Assembly (NCBI GenBank): GCA_011109175.1
Contig: RDEW01000072.1
Location: 62,001-126,000 of the forward strand
Length of the DNA stretch: 64,000 nucleotides
Source: Dicyema japonicum
Lineage: Eukaryota > Dicyemida > Rhombozoa > Dicyemidae
Direction of reading: 5' to 3'
The position numbers and the translations under genes are program-made. This document shows positions 44,440 through 55,885 of the stretch, piece by piece. How positions within the stretch are numbered: the first letter of the stretch is position 1; each line of letters opens with the position of its first letter. Under the pieces are notes generated by a model. It saw nothing but the letters and a program-made list of their open reading frames with translations. It did no database searches and was not told the DNA's origin.

Positions 44440-44830
44440 AACTAACTAATTAAGTTATCTCAGAGTACCACCACACCAGGTGTGGTATATAGTACCCCTA
44501 AGCACTTTTAGTACCTCCAAAGCAATTACAGTACCCCTTAGTAATTTTTTTATTTGCTAAAATTAATAATTTTAGGGCTAAAAGGTTCGTTAAGTACTAG
44601 AAACAACTTGCTCTATTTATCACTCTAAATAACAGTGAGACTGGGCGTTGCAAGGACAAAAACTATGTTAGTGGTGCTGTAGTACTAGTCCATCATAGTA
44701 ACACTAAGCGCTATTAGTTCTCTTAACAATTATAGTATTCCCCTAAGCACTTATATTATCCCTTCACAAGTATAGTAAACCCTAAGCAATTATTGTATTC
44801 CCATAAAAATAATAAGTTTTTGACCATAAA
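44440..44830. repeat. Degenerate ~20-bp tandem motif (AGTACCCCTAAGCACTT)
   Basis: Variants of (T)AGTACCCCTAAGCACTTAT occur about every 20 bp at 44,485-44,550 and again at 44,690-44,800 with increasing decay (TAGTATTCCCCTAAGCACTT, TAGTAAACCCTAAGCAATTA). It lies 200 bp right of hAT2. Confidence 0.6.
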
Positions 44831-44984
44831 ACAACAAACATTAAAAGTTAGAACTTATCTCCCAAAATCTTTATGAAATTTGAAAATGGTAGTCACTAAA
44901 ATTTTTTATGGACGTACTATAATTGTCAATTATTATTAAAAAGCACTCCCGGGAAAACATAAAAAAAGTTAATCATAGAGTATT

Positions 44985-46135
44985 AGAACATCAACACCAT
45001 GTTTATTTTTAATCATATAACATTAAGGCCACGGAAACCTAAAAACTTGTAGATTTTAGTTTACTAGTAAAATTGATTAAAAAAATTTAAATAATCTATC
45101 AAATCCAGGAAAAATATTTTATTAAAGACAATAACCCATAAATACCACTAAATCTTCTAATGACTATCTAACACTCATCTTTTTTTTGTCGAATAGAGAA
45201 CCAATTAGTTCTATAAATAAAAAATTTGATTAAACACTGGCTCCCAACTTGTTTTTTTCAATTTCCTCTAAAATTTACGTAAAGACTAACTTTTTTAACA
45301 AATTTAAAACATATCACAGTCAATGAAACAAGCAAAATCAAGAAAAATGGAACTAAGCAGTAAAGTGCAATTTTTCTGTTCCGATTAGTCTAATAACAAG
45401 TAAAATTCATTACCGATAAATGATCTCTTTGACGAACGTAATCTAACCTCACAAAATTAAATACATTTTTCGTAAGAATAACTGTCCAACATGTCGTTGT
45501 TCTCAGGACTCATGGGAATTTTTTTCTTCTCGTAATTTCTCGTAGGAAAATAACGATTTATGTTATCTAAATTTTAAATTTAGTCCCTAACTCCTCATAA
45601 ATTTATTATAAATTTCAAAAAGTTCGAATATGTCCTTAGTTACCGGTTTCCCTATCAAACCTTGGTTTCTTTGGTTCTGAGTTGTCGTTTCTGTTAAGTC
45701 CACGTTTATTGGGGACAAAAGAGATACTTAAAATTTAAAAGAATAATACAAAAATCAATGTCCTGGTGCTTGCTCAGGATAATTTGATAGAGCAATAATA
45801 GAATTAGTATCATCATCTAAAAAGTTGACTAACAAGAAAACCATTGAATCTGTGTCACATTATGCAAATGCTTATTTATTAAAATTTGGTTCACCATAGT
45901 AAAAATTCAATATTATTTTATTTATTAAATAATTCAAATAAAATTTAATATTTTATTAATTAAATAATTCTAAAGTGAGTATCGAGCGTCTGAAAAATGA
46001 GTGACAGCTTAAAAGATTTTTTCTGTCTGTTGTCAAAAAACAGCCACTCAATTTTTTTTAACTGGACAATTTTTATTTTTTTGTTTCGTAATAAATGTCT
46101 TAAATTCAAGCGAAACTATAATTTCAATAGACAAC
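44985..46135. repeat. Unclassified ~1.15-kb repeat (RepX), copy 1
   Basis: It aligns colinearly with 48,317-49,540 in the same orientation. Shared landmarks are CATTAAGGCC, AATATTTTATTAAA, AACACTGGCTCCCA, AGTTGTCGTTTCTGTTAAGT and a final ACAGCCACTCAATT. Divergence is considerable, with many small indels. I found no coding capacity, terminal inverted repeats or transposase. Confidence 0.75.
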
Positions 46136-46289
46136 TGTAACAAAAAGCTATGTACAAACATGATTTCAACATTATGATTACAGAGATTTCATATTTGCTC
46201 ACTGCTCCTCAAATAATGATAAAGATAATTTTTAGAATCATAATTAGTAGGAACATTTAAATACTACAAGAGTATAATTTTCGATACTA

Positions 46290-46450
46290 ATTTTTAGGGA
46301 TGATTGAAATGCTGGATAAAATTCGAATCTCGGTGCTATCGATTCCGCTGAAGGTTTCACGATCCGACAATGGTTTCTGGTCTGACAAGTGAGGCCAGTG
46401 ACAAAAAAAATTAAGAACCTGTCCCCTTCAAACGATTAGTTAACTTCCAT
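46290..46450 (+). repeat. SINE-B, decayed copy
   Basis: A box B-like ATTCGAATCTCGGTGCT is followed by GAAGGTTTCACGATC and GACAAGTGAGGCCAGTGAC, matching the SINE-B order. Box A is unrecognisable. Confidence 0.55.
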
Positions 46451-46464
46451 TTATTATTAAATTT

Positions 46465-47560
46465 TAAATTTAAATTTATTGAACCAAAAACACCGTCATA
46501 GCAAGAATGAAAAAAATCAGGTCATCCCGGCCTCCCTCAGCAGTCTTCGCATACTCTGATTTAAAGGAAGTGCCGTCCAGGGGAACTCTTCTGGATGATT
46601 TTTGATTAATGGTCTATTTTTTCAGGTAATATAAAACTCCACTTTTTTATATTTAGTTTTTTATTCCCTACACGTGAAGCAATGTAGAACAAAAAACTCG
46701 CCCCTGACTACTTTCCTTAATCTGCATGATGTGGAAAAGTTAATCACCTCATTACGTACCACCCACTCTTGCATTATCTCGCCTATACAACTTGAATACC
46801 AAGTCCCTCATGCCAAGATCATGTTCACTGACCTATATAATTTTTCGTAATTTCACACACTTCAGAATATCTGGAAAAACTCACTGATTACGCCTATTGT
46901 CAAGACATAAAAACAATGAATCATCCATCATTCTAAAGTCCTGTTTCTATAACTTGCACCATGTCGAAACTGATGGAGAATCTTACACTGATTTATTTTT
47001 ATTTATTAGTGTTATTCTGATGCTAAACTCCCTTACTCTGATAATGGCTGTGTTCCAGTGTGGGTTTAGAACTTAGAGATATATACATGTCACTTAAGAT
47101 CTGATCTCTATATTATCACGGGTGGTTTCAATTAGAAAACTAATTTACGGACTGTTTTAGCATCAATCGACATACAGAAGGTTTCCGACTCTGATATGAG
47201 ACTGCTTTTGACTAAGAGTTTTATGTCAAATATATATAAACGTAGAGCTATGATTGGATAATGTTGATTTCGGCTCACATGGAAGAGATCGCCATAATGA
47301 AAAAAAACTTAAAATCACGGCTACTTCGTAACGGGATGATGTTTCTCTGGTTCAGTTTAATTTGTTCTTAATGATTGCCAACAATTGGGACCTATCCTAT
47401 AGGGACAATCTCATTATCTCATCATTGCCGATATGGATAGCCACGGCAGGTGGAGGAATATGATTACTACTAGTTTCTCGGGTTGCACATGCTTTGTCAT
47501 GATTGAGAAAACTAAATGTTTTTAAAAACTAAAACAATGAGCTATATCAGTCGTAGAAGG
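46465..47560. pseudogene. LINE-A fragments (3' tail minus strand, then decayed coding plus strand)
   Basis: 46,465-46,600 resembles, on the minus strand, the LINE-A 3' end seen near 36.0 kb (GGTGTTTTTGGTTCAATAAA). From about 46,700 the plus strand carries decayed LINE-A coding: ITSLRTTHSC, LYNFS, QNIWKNSLITPIVKT, ASIDIQKVSDSD. Then comes TIRAHMEE-type noise. Stops are dense, so this is an old insertion. Confidence 0.5.
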
Positions 47561-48094
47561 TACTGTCCTAAACAACGATAGGTCCCACGTACGGGGTGAA
47601 TATTAGTGAAAAATATCTCAACCATTCAGACGGCTAATACCCTTCTGCACTCACCCTCACTAGTTTTTCTAGTTTACGATTGTCCTCATTTAACTTTGAG
47701 TCGACCTATACGGAAAACAAACTTTATAGAAGATCGCATGGACTTTCCTAATAAGATAATTTTTTTTCTTTTTGAAGATAAAAGCCATTCCCCGCTTCCA
47801 TATAATAATGATAGCAAAATGACTCCTCGGAAGACAAAATGAAAGGTACTGGAACTTACCTCGACACAGTATTGCTTGAATTGTTTCTGGTTTAGATTTA
47901 ATATTCAAATGACAGAGTAATTGTGTAGTCTTCGCTTGTAATGTACAGTCCGAGTGAATTTCATTTAATGGTCTGAATTTCACAAAAATGTTGATTTAAA
48001 ATAGTTCAGATTAACCTGACGGAGTTAATCATATAATAATATTGCACTTTACATAGACCCATAAGAACAGATATCATATCTACTCGATGACGGA
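47561..48094. other. No recognised gene
   Basis: Short frames on both strands (78 and 97 codons) overlap each other without motifs. No repeat match was noticed. Confidence 0.4.
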
Positions 48095-48315
48095 AAACTA
48101 AGGAATGCTTATCTCTCCATTCATTTTTGTCGGTGAGTCCTTTTGTATTCGATCCGGTTCCGCAGTGAGATGTCACTGATGACAGCGTCACTCTTCAAGT
48201 CAAAGAATCTTTGATGCATTGAACCTTCCATCGGAATTTACATCAACTAGATTCGAAATAGGAGAGATCAGGCCTTTTCCCAAGAACTCGTTACACTGAG
48301 CTACCCGGCCATGTA
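48095..48315 (-). repeat. SINE-B copy, minus strand
   Basis: Read on the minus strand: GGCCGGGTAGCTCAGTGTAA (box A region), GATTCGAA-like box B at about 48,250, GGTTCAATGCATCAAAGATTC, then TGACGCTGTCATCAGTGACA and GCGGAACCGGATC. The 3' third is missing. Its left end touches RepX copy 2. Confidence 0.75.
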
Positions 48316-48316
48316 A

Positions 48317-49540
48317 AACATCAATATCCTATTTATTTTGAATCATATCACATTAAGGCCTCGGATACCTTAAAACCTGTAAATTTTGGTTTATTAGTAA
48401 AATTAATTAAACTGTGAATTGATAAATCTAAATCCGGGAAAAATATTTTATTAAAAAACAATAGTAACCCAATAAATACCCCCCAATTATACTGATGACT
48501 AACAAGAATAACTATTTATTCAATAGTGATGCAACGATTCCTATAAATAATAATTTTATTAACAAAGCATTCCATTTGACTCTTTTCATTTTTCTTTTTT
48601 GGCCGAATAGAGATCCAATGAGTTCTATAAATAAATAATTTAATTAAACACTGGCTCCCATCTTGATTCTCTCGATTTCCACTAAAATACGAACAAACTA
48701 ACAACCTTGATATATATAAAAGATAACAATAAACCAATCAAGATTGAGTAAATCGGAAGAATGCCGTAAAGTATAATTTCTTGGTTTCGATTAGTCTAAT
48801 AATACCTAATATTAATTACCCAGAAATGATTTATTTGACTATCGGAATCTAAAGCTCACAAAATTAAATGCCTTTTTCGGAAGAATAATCACGTTTATTC
48901 ACGTTATATCTAGAAATTTTTTTTGTCGATTTTTTTTTCTCTTGACTTATAATAGAAGAAAAATTATTTATTTCAACTAAAATTTAGATTTATTCCTCAA
49001 CTCGATATATCATTTAAATGATTTCTCCGATCTTGGGATATGCCCTTAGTTACTGGTTTTCCTATCATATCTTGTTTTATTTGGACATGAGTTGTCGTTT
49101 CTGTTAAGTCCACGTTCAATGGAGATACTTAAAAATTAAAAAAATAATACAAAAATCATTTTTCTGGTATTTGCTCTGGATAATTTGATAGAGCAATGAT
49201 AGAATTAGTATTATCATCTAAAAAGTTGACTTAACAAAGAAACCGTTGTATCTGTGTCACATTATGCTAATATACTTTATTTATTAAACGTTTGGTTCTC
49301 CACAGTAAAAATTCAATATTATTTTTTTCATTAAATAATTCAAATAAAGTTCAATATTTTAGTAATTAAATATTTCTAAAGTAACGAGCGTTTGAAACAG
49401 AGTGGCTGCTTCAAAGGATTTCTCTCGTAATTGTCAGGAATACAGCCACTCAATTATTTCAGCTTGGCTATTTTTAATTGTTTTGAAATAAATTGCTTTA
49501 AATTAAAACTAAATTATATTCTCAAAAGACCACGAAGACA
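48317..49540. repeat. Unclassified repeat RepX, copy 2
   Basis: Second copy of the 44,985-46,135 block. It starts immediately after the SINE-B copy and ends near a SINE-A fragment. The shared sequence TCATCTAAAAAGTTGACT with TGTGTCACATTATGC sits at equivalent positions in both copies. Confidence 0.75.
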
Positions 49541-49664
49541 CTAAAATAGTTTTAACACCACTGGGAGATCTCAAGCAAAATCACGAAAACTATATGGAGT
49601 AGTGAGAATTGACTTGAAACACCCAGCAAACGTGGACATGCACAACTTCTTCGCTTCAGACTCT

Positions 49665-49775
49665 CAAAGATTCTTTCACATGATGCGACTCTAATATGAA
49701 GGGAAAGAGGAGGAAGTGACAAAACAAATAGAAATCTTAATCCAATTATCCACATAGCACTAGATGGCTTCACCA
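49665..49775 (-). repeat. SINE-A 5' fragment
   Basis: On the minus strand it reads CTATGTGGATAATTGGATTA, then CCTCCTCTTTCCC and GCATCATGTGA. This matches the first about 100 bp of the SINE-A copies at 15.3 and 27.3 kb. The remainder of the SINE is absent. Confidence 0.6.
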
Positions 49776-50609
49776 GAACATAAATTATAGTTAGATTTAT
49801 GAATTAAATTAGTTAATTTGGACTAATTTATTTTAATTTAATACTTATTTATTTCCAAAAATATTTTTGCAATATGGCGAACCTTTTAATACATTGTCAT
49901 ATTATTTGGAATGACGTCGCCACGTTCTTGTGGTCGGTTGCTTTTTTATGTCATTGTATTTTTTAATATCTATTGAATTGTATTATCATTCGATTTCTTG
50001 AAGATTATATTATCGGATAAATCATATAGTGTTGAAGGTTTTTATCAAAATGTCTAATATATGTTTTATATTTTGGTAACCTATGAATATGGATTATTTT
50101 CACTACCTGATTTATCCCTGTTTATATTCTCTGGCTATATTTTTCTTTCAGACTATTTTTTATCCCAAATTGATTTGTCTTTTATGTGTATGATTATTTT
50201 CAAGAATAATATGTCGCAAGCCATAGATTAAACAGAACTATTGGTGAAACTTTGACACCTTCCATCAACTTCAAAAAATTGATCAATTATTTCACAGATG
50301 AAAACTAATCACAATTAACTATTTGAAGTTTATAGAATGGATTTTCGTCACAGAACTTTCACTATTTTGAACATTGACAAAATTGTTTTGAAAAATTTGA
50401 AACGACAGTCACAGGATCATTGTATGGGAGTTCAAATTTTTCTAAGGCCCCAGAGATGTATTAGTCCCATAATCTTTATGAATAGGAAACTTTTAATAAA
50501 TTAAATCGAGTCTCCAATGTACTATTCATATTTGAACAATCTTATACTAAGTAAGCACAAGACAAGTGGAATCTTGAGTGGAATCTTCTTGGCTTCTATT
50601 TATATTAAA
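49776..50609. other. No recognised gene
   Basis: AT-rich sequence with no long frame and no repeat match; it leads into the satellite array. Confidence 0.5.
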
Positions 50610-51575
50610 TTGAATACAATATCTCCAAAAATCACCGCAATTCAAGACACTTCCAATGTAGCGAAAATTAAAATCATTTCGAAAAGATTGAGCTTTAATG
50701 ATGAAAACTTTGCGTACATTTACCAGAAATACAAAAATTGAACATTCTACAGTGATGGTAATTTCCAATATCGATAGAATATCTCCAAAAACACTGCAAT
50801 TCACTTCCAATGTAACGAAAATTCAAATCATTCCGAAAAGTTGAGCTTTAATGATGAAAATTTTGCGTACAGTTTACCAGAAATACAAATATTGAACATT
50901 CTACAGTGATGATAATTTCCAATATCGATAGAATATCTCCAAAAACACAGCAATTCACTTCCAATATAACGAAAATTTTAATCATTCCGAAAAGTTTGAG
51001 CTTTAATGAACAAGATTTTTTACAATTTACCAGAAATACAAATATTGAAATTTACAGTTATAGTGATTTCCAATATCGATGGAATATCTTCAAAAACACC
51101 GCAATTCAATCCATTCCAATATAACGAAAATTTAAATCATTCCGAAAAGGTTGAGCTTTAATGATGAAAATTTTGCGTACAGTTTACCAGAAATACAAAT
51201 ATTGAACATTCTACAGTGATGGTAATTTCCAATATCGATAGAATATCTCCAAAAACACTGCAATTCAATCCGCTTCCAATATAACGAAAATTTAAATCAT
51301 TCCGAAAAGTTTGAGCTTTAATGAAACTTTGCGTACATTTACCAGAAATACAAATATTGAACATTCTACAGTTATAGTGATTTCCAATATTGATAGAATA
51401 TTCCAAAAATACGCAATCCACTTCCTATATAATGAAAATTTAATCATTCCGAAAAGTTGAGCTTTAATGATGAAATCTTTGTACAATTTACCAGAAATAC
51501 AAATATTGAACATTTACAGTGATGGTAATTCCCAATATTGATAGAATATCTTCAAAACACCGCAATTCACCTGTG
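50610..51575. repeat. Satellite array, ~154-bp unit, six copies
   Basis: The anchor GCAATTCA (or a close variant) recurs at 50,637, 50,796, 50,950, 51,101, 51,260, 51,413 and 51,562, spacings of 149-159 bp. Each unit carries TTCCAATATAACGAAAATTT, ATCATTCCGAAAAGTTTGAG, TTTACCAGAAATACAAATAT and TTCCAATATCGATAGAATAT. Units differ by small indels. Apparent open frames on both strands repeat with the unit and are not genes. Confidence 0.93.
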
Positions 51576-51650
51576 CGTTGTCTTTCACTTCGTTTACTTC
51601 TTCTATACAGGAAACTATTTCTTCTATATAAAGCTTCTTGTTCAGACCCT

Positions 51651-52847
51651 TTATTTTTCTTCTGACACGTTGTCTTTCGCTTGAAGGGCTTTTATCGCAT
51701 TAGTGTCAGTGGCATTTAATTTTCTCATATTTATTTCTTTTAGACTTTTCGCAAGCTCATGAACATCTGGATGAATAGCCTTCAGGTGCATTTTACTATT
51801 CTCCCTTTTGCCAAGACATGCTTCAGCAGCTTCGTTGATGGTGTCCTTTGTGCGTTTCCAGGCGTCTTCTAGCGTGGTATCCACCAATACGTCCTGCAAA
51901 TGAGTCTGAATGTATTGTTGATATCTCTCAGTAGTCTCCGGTTGAGAAATCAGTTTTCAGTCGCGTAGTCGCCTCTGATTTTCTCAAATTCGTGATTTTT
52001 TGCATTCTTGTATTTAATGGCATGTTTTTTCAGGGTGAAGGTCGCAATAACCATCTTGTGGTCGCTGACAGTCGTCGAGCCTTCATATGAACGTGCGTTT
52101 ACTAGAAGGTGTTTGTCTTTAGCCCGGCATATGACATAATCGATTTGGTTGTATATTGGGACCAGCTTTCCTTCTGAGTTCCTTCGCTTTCCCATCCACG
52201 TAGTTTTGTGGCAGGCAGGATGCGTAAATGCAGTATTGCTAGGAAAAGGTTGTTTGCCATACAAAAGTGACCAAGTATTGTCCCGGGTAAATTTCTTATT
52301 CCACGTCCATGTTCTCCCAAGAAAACATCATCCGGGTTATTCTTCATCCCGATTTTTGCATTCAAATTCCAGCAATGAGTATTAGTGATGACGACTCATA
52401 TTCGTTGTACGTCCGTAACAGTGTTGAATAGAAGTCGTCTAGTTCTGTCGGATCTTTCGCTACTCTCCCGCAGTGTGGCGCATAAACATTTACAATTGTC
52501 AGAAAGCTTTTCGAAGGAAGTAAGTCGTTTAGTCGGATTTGTATAACACAGATCCTGTCATTCACACTCCATATACGGTGGACTGCACTTGTCAACTTTG
52601 AGTGGATGGCAAATCCAAGTCCATAATATTTTGAGTCGCTCGGTTGACATATAATTCGATATTTGCCAAAGTTCTCATCAAGGCTACAAGTAACTTTCGT
52701 CTTTTGTAGGCACTCAATAAATACTTCGTATCTCTCTAGGTTGTCACAGCGAATCTTCCTCGACCAGGTAGTAGATAAGCCTCTAGCTTTGAACGTAAGG
52801 AGCTTTAGACGAGATGCATCCCGTTGTATCCCTTGTTTTTTAGACAT
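51651..52847 (-). pseudogene. RTE-type LINE endonuclease, 3' half missing
   Basis: The ATG at 52,847 starts MSKKQGIQRDASRLKLLTFK, close to the usual start of RTE proteins. The AP-endonuclease domain runs to about 52,000: CLQKTKVT (catalytic Glu position altered), GLGFAIHSK, FLTIVNVYAPH, then NQIDYVICRAKD, NARSYEGSTTVSDHKMV (SDH motif). A linker ends at 51,651. Three frame changes break it. The reverse transcriptase that should follow is absent; the sequence runs into the satellite array about 75 bp further on. LINEs are normally truncated at the 5' end, so loss of the 3' half implies deletion or rearrangement. Confidence 0.85.
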
Positions 52848-52859
52848 TTTTTTCAACTG

Positions 52860-53920
52860 CTATCCAATCAAGAAACGAGGCACGTCACCACCTCACCAAA
52901 ACAAAGATTCGAGACAACTTCTTCAACAAATAACGATTACATCAACAAATATGTTTATTTAATCGATTAAAATACCTTTTAAAATATGAGGGCAATCACT
53001 TATTATTACATTAGAGTCTTGTAAATGGCTATTCTTTAAATCCAAACAACAATAGCCTCTAGTACAAAATTCATAATTGTCAAAAATACTTTATCGGTCA
53101 AACGAAAGAGACACTTCGTAGAAATTTGAAGCAGGATGCTGATTATGGGGGCGTTAAATTTTAGTCCAACAAAATATGCTGGTTATCTATATATGGTATA
53201 CGTGATTAGTTCTAAAATGAAAAAATATTAAAAACAACAAATCCTTTTTTCGAATAATTACGTCGAAGTACTTTCTTGTTGTTAGCTTCAGCTTTCGCAC
53301 CTGAACTTTAATTCAAGTACTCTTATCTAGGACCGCTTATTTTACATGGTTTAAATTTTGGCATTCTTCTGTATTTATCATTTTTTGACATCGAGTAAGT
53401 GAATCAAATACTATTGTCTGCTATGAGCCTACTTCTTCAACAAATAAAATAAACATCAACAAATAAGGTCATTTAATCAATTAAATAGCTTTTAAAATCT
53501 GAGGGCAAATAAATATGATGTTGTGTTTTGCCCTATAACGATCACATTCTGATTGTCCTAGAACGAATTCTTATCCTTTAAACCAAACTAGTTCAAAGTT
53601 GCTGGTTTTATGATTAACGTGAATGCCAGTACCTTAAGTCTCTCAGAGATATAAGAATTTAGTTTTGAAATCTCTGGCATTTCGCAAAAAGTGCAAATAT
53701 CGGTTAACTGTCTTAATTTATTAATGTTTTTTGAACAGATTTTTATGCAACTATGAGAACTTATTGATAACGATGTTAGTCAGGAATGTTAATTAACCAT
53801 TAGTTGAAGTTCTGGCCGAAGTACAATCAATGTACATACTGTGGCTAATGTTGACCGTATACTCGTTTCCGGAAAGTATTCCATTCGCTTAGATAATATA
53901 TGGTATTAGTTCACAAATAT
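52860..53920. other. No gene; parts belong to duplicated block RepY
   Basis: 53,213-53,345 resembles 56,548-56,690 (GATTAGTTCTAA, AATTACGTC-GAAGTA, TTAATTCAAGTACTCTT). 53,680-54,010 resembles 57,390-57,700 (TATTGATAACGATGTTAGTC with AGGAA, GGAGTGGTCCCATT, ATAATATTATTGTATTCA). No coding signature was found. Confidence 0.6.
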
Positions 53921-54238
53921 TTAGTGGTTCTCTAGAATATACCTTTGATGAAGCTCGAGGAGTGGTCCCATTGTTAGATAATACATAATATTATTGTATT
54001 CATCATTACAAACGTCTTCATGTTCAGCTCGGACATGACTAACGTTACTTTTTAATTTATTGATATTTTTTTCGTGAATTTGATAATCATCTAAATGCAC
54101 ATCCATCTCTATTGAGCATTCTATGTATATGAAATAAAAAAGGTCACCCTCTAAACTTCGAACTGTGACTGTTGTTTCACTGGTGTTTATATTGCTGTTA
54201 ATTATAAAAGAACTCAAAATTATAATCAAAGAAAACAT
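53921..54238 (-). CDS. Possible small secreted or membrane protein, unassigned
   Basis: 105 codons starting MFSLIIILSSFII, a plausible signal sequence. A 27-nt GT-AG segment (plus-strand 54,124-54,150) could be spliced in frame, leaving a charged helical region (EKNINKLKSNVSHVRAEHED). Its last 90 bp lie in the RepY block repeated at 57.6 kb, which argues against a conserved gene end. The heptad-rich part recalls p24 cargo-receptor coiled coils but lacks their GOLD-domain motifs. Confidence 0.25.
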   Translation of the reverse strand: MFSLIIILSSFIINSNINTSETTVTVRSLEGDLFYFIYIECSIEMDVHLDDYQIHEKNINKLKSNVSHVRAEHEDVCNDEYNNIMYYLTMGPLLELHQRYILENH

Positions 54239-55571
54239 TAATTTTCAAAAATCAAAGTTCTTTATATATAACGTAATGGCACGCAATTTCAGAAATGTAT
54301 TGAATCGTAAGATATCGAATGACAATAAATTTTTATTGCACAGTAATATCTCTTTAATCCGCTATTAAATGCTCAGATCCTTACGAAACTTTCGAATCCT
54401 TTGTAGGTTATAACAAATTTTTATTAAGCTCATTTAATTTAGTTATAAAAAAATTAGTTATAAGAATTCGCGATAATTGAAAATGTGCGTTCCATTATGA
54501 AAATTATCAAGCGAACATTAATATCACTCAAAGCAGATACCAATCTGAACAGAAGCTGAGTAATGGTACAGAAATGATGATAAATATTGCCCATCAAAGC
54601 ACAATTATAAAATTCGTATTTGCACTTATTCAGTCGAAACCATCTTTTGCGGATTGAATGGAGAGAAAGAAGTTTGGTGAATTTTTGACGGCTAGAGAAA
54701 GTAAAGTGGTCTGGGAGGATCAATTTGCTGACGAGGAAATTCATATTCTTCAAAGAGAAAGGCAGATTGTAATCTGCCCAAAAATATTTGAGCATCTATC
54801 CATAGAACAACTGCAGAATGATGTTTTTTGTTGAAAACATTCTTTATGTTCATTTTTTTTTGAAGATGAGTATAGGATGTGTTGCACCTTTGAAGACAAA
54901 CTGTACTTTTACTTCGACGTGAATAGGTTCTAGATAATGTCTGACTATAAAAATGAATTTTGCAGTTAATCTTGGCAAATTGCTTCTTGAAGACAAATTC
55001 AACTCAAATTAGACTGACTCACTTTTCTTCTAATCAAATGTGATCAGATTTCCTCAGCTAGACCTCCCTAAGAATCCGATTCGTAATAGATATATAAGGC
55101 AAACAGTCGGATGGATCTCAAATGGACAGAGCAGGAAGATCGTTAAATGCCAGGTCTCATATTATCTAGACCAGTGATTCTCAATTTGGGCGATATCACC
55201 AAAATAAGGCGTTGGAATTTTTAATTATTGATTTTTTTAATTTTTATAGAAACAACGAAAGTAATAATGGAAAGTAAAAATTTATGAAAAATCATTATTT
55301 GATTAGAATTTTTTTAAAATGCTCTCATGAATTTTAAGAACCTTGAAATAAATATTTTTGTGATGAGATCATCCGTAGGCAGATTCTTATCATTTGGGTT
55401 TATTCAAGTTCTATTGATGAAAAAATCCAATCTGCATGATTCCATCCGTCGAAGAATCGAGAAAATAAATATAAATATTGAGTTTGTTTTTTTTCAAACC
55501 TAATGAATTAGTAGAAATTTAGACTACCTTTAGGTAAATTTGATCAACAATGAGATCACGTAACTAGATAA
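54239..55571. other. No recognised gene
   Basis: A minus-strand 113-codon frame (54,454-54,795) is Phe/Leu-rich with no recognised motif and no supporting exons. Plus-strand frames are short. No repeat match. Confidence 0.4.
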
Positions 55572-55885
55572 TAATAAAGCCTTTTCACGAGAGCCACATT
55601 ATTTATAGCTCCGCATAGGCAGGACACACACTTTATTTAAGTAAAGAACAGTACATTTTAACTAATCGTAGAACCAAGGAATGATCTTCACTTTTTTTCT
55701 TTTTCTTGTGTGAGTGTCCTTTCTAGACAATCCAGTTCCGCAGTGAGCATTCACTGATGACGGCGTCACTCGTCAAACCCTTTCTGCATCGTAGATGCGT
55801 GGAACCTTCCACCAGGTGAACAGCAGCGAGATTCGAACCCGTAGCATAAGTCACTTAAGCCCGACATCTAACGTAACTAGATGCT
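55572..55885 (-). repeat. SINE-B, full-length minus-strand copy
   Basis: Near-identical to the 34,040-34,375 copy: 3' tail TAATAATAAAGCCTTTTCAC on the plus strand, AGGCAGGACACACACTTTAT, GACGGCGTCACTCGTCAAAC, then box B (GATTCGAACCCGTAGC). Its low divergence from the 34-kb copy suggests recent activity. Confidence 0.85.

Noticed and set aside
44985-49540. RepX pair as long terminal repeats of an LTR retrotransposon
   Set aside because: The interval between them holds SINE and LINE remains with no gag, protease or integrase motif, and I saw no TG...CA ends or primer-binding site.
50637-51562. Three-unit higher-order structure in the satellite (spacings 159, 154, 151, 159, 153, 149)
   Set aside because: Diagnostic variants at unit ends (for example GTTATAGTGATTT) do not follow a period of three.
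50610-51575. CRISPR-like array
   Set aside because: The repeated ~154-bp units are contiguous without unique spacers, and the setting is a eukaryotic genome.
53921-54238. p24/TMED cargo receptor
   Set aside because: A signal-like start and a charged helix are visible, but the GOLD domain and the C-terminal membrane span with a sorting tail are absent, and part lies in a duplicated repeat.
54454-54795. 113-codon minus-strand ORF as a gene
   Set aside because: No motif, no supporting short-intron extension and a composition typical of chance frames in AT-rich DNA.
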